Origin: an uncultured Flavobacteriales bacterium
GTDB taxonomy: Bacteria > Bacteroidota > Bacteroidia > Flavobacteriales > BACL11
DNA: 64,000 nt
Assembly: GCA_913063045.1 (NCBI GenBank)
Contig: CAJXYM010000002.1
Span: 47,825-111,824, forward strand
Reading direction: 5' to 3'
This document shows positions 55,680 through 61,187 of the stretch, in pieces. Numbering within the stretch: position 1 is the first letter of the stretch; each line of letters opens with the position of its first letter. The position numbers and the translations under genes were made by a program. The notes under the pieces were generated by a model, which had not been told where the DNA came from, made no database searches, and saw nothing but the letters and a program-made list of their open reading frames with translations.

Positions 55680-56450
55680 TTAGTTTCCTTTAAAGTTAGG
55701 TTTTCTTTTTTCTAAAAATGACGTTATACCTTCTTTATAGTCATTAGTATTTCCTGCAATTACTTGTTGGTTTTCTTCTTCTTCAAGCTGTTGATCTAAA
55801 TTGTTTTCTAATGATAAATTTAATAGTTTTTTTGTTAGTGCTAGAGCTTTTGTTGGCATTTTAGCTAGTTTATTAGCTAATTTTAATTTTTCTTCTTCAA
55901 AATTTTCTTTGCTAAAGACTTTATATATCATACCAATTCTTTCTGCTTCTAAAGCTGAAATTGCTTCACCGGTCATCATCAGTGCTGAGGCCTTATTAAA
56001 CCCTATTAGTTTTGGTAAGAAAAAAGTACTTCCACTATCAGGAACTAAACCAATTTTGCTAAATGCTTGAACAAATGAGGCTTCTTCTGTTGCTATAACT
56101 ATATCACAACTTAATGCTATAGATGCGCCAGCTCCAGCAGCTACTCCATTAACAGCACATATAATAGGTTTTTTTAATGATCTTATTTGCTTAATTATTG
56201 GATTATAATGCTCATTGATAATCTTTTGTAGTCCTGGTCCATTAGGGTCTGCAGCTTCTTTTAAATCTTGACCAGCACAAAAAGCTTTTCCAGAAGCAGT
56301 TAGAATAACAGCTCTAATATTAGAGTCTTCTTGACATTCATTTAATCTTTGCTGAAGTTCTAAAGCCATCTCTCTTACAAATGAATGATATTTTTCTGGC
56401 CTATTAAGAGTTATAAAAGCAACCTGATTTAGTATTTCAAATGTTATCAT
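55680..56450 (-). CDS. paaG: Epoxyphenylacetyl-CoA isomerase
   Basis: A 256-residue crotonase-fold isomerase that converts ring 1,2-epoxyphenylacetyl-CoA to oxepin-CoA. The block ASFVQAFSKIGLVPDSGSTFFLP at about 130-152 is the PaaG hallmark, with the catalytic Asp in PDSG. The first glutamate of true hydratases is absent, as is normal for PaaG (GAGAS). It begins a new block of the operon 69 bases after paaD; the gap holds a weak promoter-like TTG/TATCTTTA pair that I do not claim. Confidence 0.92.
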   Translation of the reverse strand: MITFEILNQVAFITLNRPEKYHSFVREMALELQQRLNECQEDSNIRAVILTASGKAFCAGQDLKEAADPNGPGLQKIINEHYNPIIKQIRSLKKPIICAVNGVAAGAGASIALSCDIVIATEEASFVQAFSKIGLVPDSGSTFFLPKLIGFNKASALMMTGEAISALEAERIGMIYKVFSKENFEEEKLKLANKLAKMPTKALALTKKLLNLSLENNLDQQLEEEENQQVIAGNTNDYKEGITSFLEKRKPNFKGN

Positions 56451-56519
56451 AGATAATTAAAATTTATGATGTAAAGATAATAAATGAGTATGAGACAAGC
56501 GTATATACAAGTTAAAACC

Positions 56520-56972
56520 TTATATGCATTTGAAATGTTCAAAAGGTTCTAAACAGTCTGAACATTTGTACAAGGCTTTGCAAGCGGTAGCGCCAAATTC
56601 ACTAATTAGTTCAATGCTTTTAGAATTACATTGAGGACATTGAGCAATTTTTTCAGGTGGAGATATTCCATATTTTTTTAGTTTAGCTTTTGTTGAAGCA
56701 TTCATCCAATCGGTAGTCCATGCTGGCTTGTAAACAACTTCTATTTTAAAGTTTGTTATCTTATTAGTTATTAGTTCAGTATGTATATCATCTTGAAAAG
56801 TTTTAACAGCTGGACAGCCAGAATATGTTGGGGTTACAGAGATAATAAATTCATTATTAATTAACCGTACATCTCTAATAACACCAAGTTCAACAACAGA
56901 AATTACGGGTATTTCTGGATCAGGGACATTATTTAATAACTCCCATATGGTTTTAATACTACCACTTTGCAT
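56520..56972 (-). CDS. paaD: PaaD, Fe-S assembly-type factor of the epoxidase
   Basis: A 150-residue member of the MIP18/SufT family: NNVPDPEIPVISVVELGVIRDV at about 12-33, TPTYSGCPAV, and a C-terminal CPQCNSKSIELIS to YKCSDCLEPFEHFKC region with four cysteines, likely metal binding. PaaD is needed for a functional PaaABCE epoxidase, probably by helping Fe-S delivery to PaaE. The ATG at 56972 was chosen; the ATG at 57008 lies deep in paaC. It overlaps the end of paaC by 14 bases. Confidence 0.9.
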   Translation of the reverse strand: MQSGSIKTIWELLNNVPDPEIPVISVVELGVIRDVRLINNEFIISVTPTYSGCPAVKTFQDDIHTELITNKITNFKIEVVYKPAWTTDWMNASTKAKLKKYGISPPEKIAQCPQCNSKSIELISEFGATACKALYKCSDCLEPFEHFKCI

Positions 56973-57705
56973 TAGGATATGCTCTTGGTAAATACTGCAT
57001 TTCAGCAAGCATCTTGCCTAAAAGTTCAGTATGTAAACCTCTTTTGCTTCCTGTCATCATATAAGAATCTTTAGGTCTAGAAATTTTAGCATCTGATAAA
57101 ACTTGATTCACTATGTTATCCCATTCTTTTTTTAGTAAAGTATTATTTACTCCAATTTTTTCATCTAACATTAAATGGTCTAATTCATCCATTTCAAAAA
57201 ATTCACCAGTAAATTTCCATACCTTGTCTAATGATTTTTGTACTTTTAAGTTACTCTCTTTCGTTCCATCTCCAAGTCTAATTAACCAATTCTTAGAATG
57301 TCTTAAGTGATAGGCAACTTCTTTGATAGATTTATTAGCTATTGCTGCTAGGTTTTCATCTTTGCTAGAAGATAGTTGTTGATAAAATAGCATAAAATAA
57401 GTGTCGCATAAGAATTGTCTTACCATAGTGTCTCCAAAGTGACCATTTTCCTGTTCGCAAATTTGAAGATTATAAAAATTCCTTTCATCTCTCTTAAACG
57501 CAAAATCATCTGCTGATTTAGATTGATCTATTTTTGCGGCATACTCTAATAATCCATTAGCTTGACCAAATAAATCTAATGAAATGTTTGATAAAGCAAT
57601 GTCTTCTTCAAGAGTTGGTCCTTTGGAACACCATTCTGATAATCTTTGGGCAAGAATTAGTGATGTGTCAGCAATTCTTAATGTATATTGTAATATATCT
57701 TTCAT
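56959..57705 (-). CDS. paaC: Phenylacetyl-CoA epoxidase subunit PaaC
   Basis: A 248-residue structural subunit of the PaaABCE multicomponent monooxygenase, of the ferritin-like helical-bundle fold. It has the PaaC features CEQENGHFGDTMVRQFL at about 82 and HLRHSKNWLIRLGDGT at about 130. PaaC forms the stable heterodimer with PaaA and does not keep a full diiron site. Its ATG overlaps the paaB stop. Confidence 0.93.
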   Translation of the reverse strand: MKDILQYTLRIADTSLILAQRLSEWCSKGPTLEEDIALSNISLDLFGQANGLLEYAAKIDQSKSADDFAFKRDERNFYNLQICEQENGHFGDTMVRQFLCDTYFMLFYQQLSSSKDENLAAIANKSIKEVAYHLRHSKNWLIRLGDGTKESNLKVQKSLDKVWKFTGEFFEMDELDHLMLDEKIGVNNTLLKKEWDNIVNQVLSDAKISRPKDSYMMTGSKRGLHTELLGKMLAEMQYLPRAYPNAKW

Positions 57706-57992
57706 TATATATGTTTAGCCCCATCAGGCATTTTATAAAAAGTAGGGTGTCTGTAAACTTTATCATTCGAGGGATCAAAAAAAGATGTTTCATCTTCAGG
57801 AACAGAAGACACAATATTTTCAGATTTAACAACCCAAATACATGATCCTTCATTTCTTCTTGTATAAAGATCTCTTGCATTTTGTAACGCCATTTCTTTG
57901 TCTTCAGCATGCACATTTCCAAAATGTTTATGCGCTAAACCATTTTTACTTTGAATGAACACTTCCCAAACTGTTGCTTTGTTTTCTGTCAT
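57705..57992 (-). CDS. paaB: Phenylacetyl-CoA epoxidase subunit PaaB
   Basis: A 95-residue protein. The start NKATVWEVFIQSKNGLAHKHFGNVHAEDKEMALQNARDLYTRRNEGSCIWVV is the PaaB signature, and the tail is HPTFYKMPDGAKHI. PaaB bridges PaaAC heterodimers in the epoxidase. It starts 10 bases after the paaA stop. Confidence 0.93.
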   Translation of the reverse strand: MTENKATVWEVFIQSKNGLAHKHFGNVHAEDKEMALQNARDLYTRRNEGSCIWVVKSENIVSSVPEDETSFFDPSNDKVYRHPTFYKMPDGAKHI

Positions 57993-58002
57993 TTAATTAT
58001 GA

Positions 58003-58917
58003 TTAGTTTTTTTGTTTTTTTGAATAAGCTTTTGCTGCTTCTCTAACCCATGCACCATCCTTGTGTGCTTTAATATGATGGTTTAGTCTTTGTTCATTGC
58101 AAGGCCCATTACCTTCAACAACACTCCAAAATTCTTCCCAATTTATTTCTCCAAAATCATATGAACTCTTTTCTTCATTCCATTTGAGATCTGGGTCTGG
58201 AATTGTTAAGCCAATTAACTCTGCCTGACCAACTGTTTTATTTATAAAGTCTTGTCTAAGTTCATCGTTTGTTTTACGCTTAATTTTCCATTTCATCGCA
58301 TTTCCTGTTCTAGGAGAATCTGAATCATGGGGTCCAAACATCATAATAGATGGCCACCAGAACCTATTTAGAGCATCTTGAGCCATTTCTTTTTGTTCCT
58401 TAGTACCTTTAGCCATTTCTGCAATAATTTCATAACCTTGTCGCTGATGAAAACTCTCTTCTTTGCAAATTTTGACCATTCCTCGTGAATATGGACCATA
58501 TGATGTCTTTTGAAGAGATACTTGATTAACTATTGCAGCACCATCTACAAGCCATCCAATAGCTCCCATATCTGCCCATGTAAGAGTTGGGTAATTGAAA
58601 ATACTGGAATACTTAGCTTTTCCAATATGTAATTGTTGATTTAATTCTTCTCGAGAAATTCCTAGAGTTTCGCATGCACTATATAGATATAAGCCGTGTC
58701 CTGCTTCATCTTGTACTTTTGCTAAAAGTATCATTTTAGCCCTTAAAGAAGGTGCTCTAGAAATCCAATTTCCTTCAGGCTGCATACCAATTATTTCAGA
58801 ATGAGCATGTTGTGATATTTGTCTTATCAGATGCTTTCTATATCCTTCTGGCATCCAATCTTTGGGCTCTATTTTTTGTTCTTTATCTATTTTTTCTTGA
58901 AAGAGTACTTCGCTCAT
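58003..58917 (-). CDS. paaA: Phenylacetyl-CoA epoxidase catalytic subunit PaaA
   Basis: A 304-residue diiron oxygenase subunit, close to the length of E. coli PaaA. The first metal-ligand pair is in [16 protein letters not shown] at about 80-90 and the second in [14 protein letters not shown] at about 160. [17 protein letters not shown] and [20 protein letters not shown] are further family blocks. With PaaB, PaaC and the reductase PaaE it epoxidises the ring of phenylacetyl-CoA using O2. It is the first gene of a long operon and has its own promoter. Confidence 0.95.
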   Translation of the reverse strand: MSEVLFQEKIDKEQKIEPKDWMPEGYRKHLIRQISQHAHSEIIGMQPEGNWISRAPSLRAKMILLAKVQDEAGHGLYLYSACETLGISREELNQQLHIGKAKYSSIFNYPTLTWADMGAIGWLVDGAAIVNQVSLQKTSYGPYSRGMVKICKEESFHQRQGYEIIAEMAKGTKEQKEMAQDALNRFWWPSIMMFGPHDSDSPRTGNAMKWKIKRKTNDELRQDFINKTVGQAELIGLTIPDPDLKWNEEKSSYDFGEINWEEFWSVVEGNGPCNEQRLNHHIKAHKDGAWVREAAKAYSKKQKN

Positions 58918-58942
58918 AGATTTAGGTTTTTAAAGTTTTTTT

Positions 58943-58972
58943 CAAAGTTATTGAAAAAATATTACTTATCAA
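58943..58972 (-). promoter_or_regulatory. Promoter of the paa operon
   Basis: On the minus strand TTG at the 58970-58972 end and TAACTTTG at 58943-58950 are 19 bases apart, the ideal -33/-7 spacing for the phylum. The predicted start leaves a leader of about 20 bases before the paaA ATG. No operator-like palindrome was identified in the 121-base divergent gap. Confidence 0.68.
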
Positions 58973-59017
58973 TTCAATTTTATTTCAATTAAAAATATTT
59001 AATAAAATTCAAAATTA

Positions 59018-59025
59018 TATTTTTG
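59018..59025 (+). promoter_or_regulatory. -7 promoter element of paaE
   Basis: TATTTTTG matches TAnnTTTG; it ends 13 bases before the paaE ATG at 59039, with an A-rich run between. No -33 TTG at the usual distance. Confidence 0.5.
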
Positions 59026-59038
59026 TAAAAAAAAAAGA

Positions 59039-60100
59039 ATGAATAATTTCTATTCTCTTCCAGTTATAAATGTCAGAAAACTTACTAAGGATTCTGTTTC
59101 TATTAAATTTGATGTTTCATCATTAGATGCTTCTGCTTTTAGTTTTCAGTCTGGTCAGTATATTACAATTGATCATAAAATTAATGATGTTGATGTAAGA
59201 AGAGCATATTCAATTTCTTCGTCACCTAATGAAGGTGTTGAAATTGGAGTTAAGCTTGTTGAGGGTGGGTTGATGTCTACATTTTTAACTAAAGAATTAA
59301 AAGTTTTAGACGCATTACAAATTATGTCTCCTAATGGTAATTTTTTACTAGAGGTTAATTCTGAAAACAATAATCATTATGTTGGTATTTGCTCTGGAAG
59401 TGGAATAACTCCTATACTTTCAATGATAAAAAACGTACTAGAAAATGAACCTAATAGTTCCTTTTCACTTATTTACGGTAATAAAACTACATCATCTGTA
59501 ATGTACTCTGAAGATTTAAATAAATTAAAGAAATTATATCAAAAAAGATTATTTATATATTATGCTTACTCTAGAGAAATTGTTAATGGGGCAATAAATG
59601 GAAGATTAGAAGTGGAATCATTAACAAGATTATTTCATGATAATTTAAATCTAAATGAGGCTCATTCATATTTGATATGTGGACCTGGCAGCATGATTGA
59701 AAATGTCAAAGATTTTTTAGAAGATACAAATATTTCAAAAAATAAAATAAAATTTGAATTATTTTCTTCCTCTTTAAAAGAAAAAGATATCAAGAATAAA
59801 TCCGAAAATATTAATTTAATGTCTAGTGTAACAGTTTGTATTGATGGTGATGATTTTGATTTCGAATTATCATCTGATGGTGCCTCAATTTTAGAATCTG
59901 CTTTAGAGGCAGGAGCTGATGTGCCTTATTCCTGTAAAGGAGGTGTATGCTCTGTCTGTAAAGCTAAAGTTATGGAAGGCTCAGCTACTATGGATATTAA
60001 TTATTCTTTAACAGATGAAGATGTCGAAGATGGTTTTATTTTAACTTGTAGAGCTCATCCAACATCAGAAAAACTACTTGTTGACTATGATGAGATGTAA
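59039..60100 (+). CDS. paaE: Phenylacetyl-CoA epoxidase reductase PaaE
   Basis: A 353-residue electron-transfer protein for PaaABC. It is a ferredoxin-NADP reductase module (about 1-240) with the FAD motif RRAYSISSSP and NAD-binding CSGSGITPILSMI, followed by a plant-type 2Fe-2S ferredoxin (about 265-353). The ferredoxin ligands are CKGGVCSVC and a distal LTCRAHP. It is the only paa gene on the plus strand; the other structural genes diverge from the same intergenic region. Confidence 0.95.
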   Translation: MNNFYSLPVINVRKLTKDSVSIKFDVSSLDASAFSFQSGQYITIDHKINDVDVRRAYSISSSPNEGVEIGVKLVEGGLMSTFLTKELKVLDALQIMSPNGNFLLEVNSENNNHYVGICSGSGITPILSMIKNVLENEPNSSFSLIYGNKTTSSVMYSEDLNKLKKLYQKRLFIYYAYSREIVNGAINGRLEVESLTRLFHDNLNLNEAHSYLICGPGSMIENVKDFLEDTNISKNKIKFELFSSSLKEKDIKNKSENINLMSSVTVCIDGDDFDFELSSDGASILESALEAGADVPYSCKGGVCSVCKAKVMEGSATMDINYSLTDEDVEDGFILTCRAHPTSEKLLVDYDEM

Positions 60101-60116
60101 ATAATTTCATAAATAA

Positions 60117-60806
60117 CTATTTAATCATTCTTGGTATTAAATCTCCTTCTTGATAAAAAGGTTGGAAGCGTGCAAATAACTCTTCTGAGTACCAGTCTAA
60201 TTCTCTTGTTTTTTTTATCATTTCTGCATGTTTAGGATTATTATATGCGTAATCCATCATGGCTTTTCCAGAAGACCAAACAGAAAAAGTTGCTTGCATC
60301 AGCAATGGAAATTCACCAATTCCTTTTGAAAAAGTTAATTCCTCATAGTTATCCATCGATTTGGATACTGATGGAACATTTTTCCAGAACTGATAAGCTA
60401 ATTTTGGTTTAATTGTTGCTCTAGTAATAACTGCTAATGGTATTTCTTTATCAAACTCTACACTAGATTTAAATGGATTTTGATTACTCCATTTTCCATG
60501 ACTTTTTATATTATGCATAAGAATATGACTGAATGAACTTGCAGTAGCGGTATAATCTTTAATAACATCATTTTTTAAGAAATCTTTAGCCAAATCTTCA
60601 TTATTAAATACTAAAATAAATCCATATGTAGAAAAGTCTGGCATAATAGAAAACCCATTACCACTTCCAGTACCTAAAGCTTTGAAAAATGTAAGACCTT
60701 TAATTTTATTTTTTAAAATTGGTGGTCTGCCCATTCTTCCAAACGCATTCCACTTGTTTTTTAATCCTGAATATTTGAAAAATGAAATAATAGTTGTTTG
60801 TGACAT
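60117..60806 (-). CDS. CrtA-like monooxygenase (spheroidene monooxygenase family)
   Basis: A 229-residue protein that resembles spheroidene monooxygenase CrtA. Shared segments are FFKYSGLKNKWNAFGRMG at the N-terminus, GTGSGNGFSIMPDFSTYGFI at about 46, AVITRATIKPKLAYQFWKNVPSVS at about 128, and a later EELFARFQPFYQEG. CrtA proteins are heme-dependent oxygenases of carotenoids; small non-pigmented relatives are known to exist, so the substrate cannot be assigned. The ATG at 60806 was chosen because TAATTTTG, a -7 match at 60819-60826, overlaps the more upstream TTG. It is convergent with paaE, 16 bases from its stop. Confidence 0.78.
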   Translation of the reverse strand: MSQTTIISFFKYSGLKNKWNAFGRMGRPPILKNKIKGLTFFKALGTGSGNGFSIMPDFSTYGFILVFNNEDLAKDFLKNDVIKDYTATASSFSHILMHNIKSHGKWSNQNPFKSSVEFDKEIPLAVITRATIKPKLAYQFWKNVPSVSKSMDNYEELTFSKGIGEFPLLMQATFSVWSSGKAMMDYAYNNPKHAEMIKKTRELDWYSEELFARFQPFYQEGDLIPRMIK

Positions 60807-60818
60807 CAATTTTTTTAT

Positions 60819-60826
60819 CAAAATTA
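60819..60826 (-). promoter_or_regulatory. -7 promoter element of the CrtA-like gene
   Basis: TAATTTTG on the minus strand matches TAnnTTTG and ends 12 bases before the ATG at 60806. Confidence 0.42.
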
Positions 60827-60831
60827 ATTAA

Positions 60832-60849
60832 TTTTTGTTTTTGTTTTTG
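60832..60849. repeat. Short TTTTTG tandem repeat (three copies)
   Basis: Three contiguous TTTTTG hexamers in the gap between the CrtA-like and CDGSH genes. The remaining sequence to about 61000 is strongly A/T-rich with no gene. Confidence 0.7.
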
Positions 60850-61006
60850 TTTATCTAGATTAAATAAATTTTATTTTTTTTAATGATTCATATTTTTACT
60901 ATCAATAAATAGATAATTTTAAAATAAATTTATTTATTCTTATTTATTCTAAATATAAATTACTTAAAATCATATAGTTATGTTTTTTTTTAAACTTTAT
61001 GTTGTT

Positions 61007-61014
61007 TAGTTTTG
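61007..61014 (+). promoter_or_regulatory. -7 promoter element of the CDGSH gene
   Basis: TAGTTTTG matches TAnnTTTG and ends 16 bases before the ATG at 61031. Confidence 0.45.
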
Positions 61015-61030
61015 ATTAAAAATAAATACT

Positions 61031-61171
61031 ATGAAAATTCAAACTGAATCAACTTTTATAAATAATAAAAACGTGATCAAAAATTTTATATCAAGTAAAA
61101 AGAATAAATGCCAATGTGGTAAGACAAAGGATTCTGATGGTAATTGTGATGGTTCACACGCTAATAAATAA
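61031..61171 (+). CDS. Mini CDGSH-type iron-sulfur protein
   Basis: A 46-residue protein ending in the motif CQCGKTKDSDGNCDGSH (residues 27-43), then ANK. The CxC plus CDGSH arrangement is the [2Fe-2S] site of mitoNEET-like proteins, with three Cys and one His. The gap between the second and third cysteines is nine residues, where the classical motif has eight, and the usual proline is missing. The N-terminal 26 residues are polar, with no signal or membrane segment, so it should be cytosolic and near-minimal for the fold. A -7 element precedes it. It lies between the CrtA-like gene and the BNR protein gene, 17 bases from the stop of the latter. Confidence 0.75.
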   Translation: MKIQTESTFINNKNVIKNFISSKKNKCQCGKTKDSDGNCDGSHANK

Positions 61172-61187
61172 AATATAGTTTTATTTT

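Noticed and set aside
56451..56519. Internal promoter before paaG (TTG and TATCTTTA)
   Set aside because: The -7 lacks the final G and the spacing is short (about 16), so I do not claim it as a promoter.
57668..57922. Minus-strand open frame inside paaB and the end of paaC
   Set aside because: It is out of frame with the clear PaaB protein; the translation has no recognisable pattern.
60822..61030. A/T-rich intergenic sequence with short repeats, considered as a replication or attachment site
   Set aside because: It has only simple TTTTTG repeats and A/T runs; no dnaA boxes, direct repeats or integrase gene nearby.
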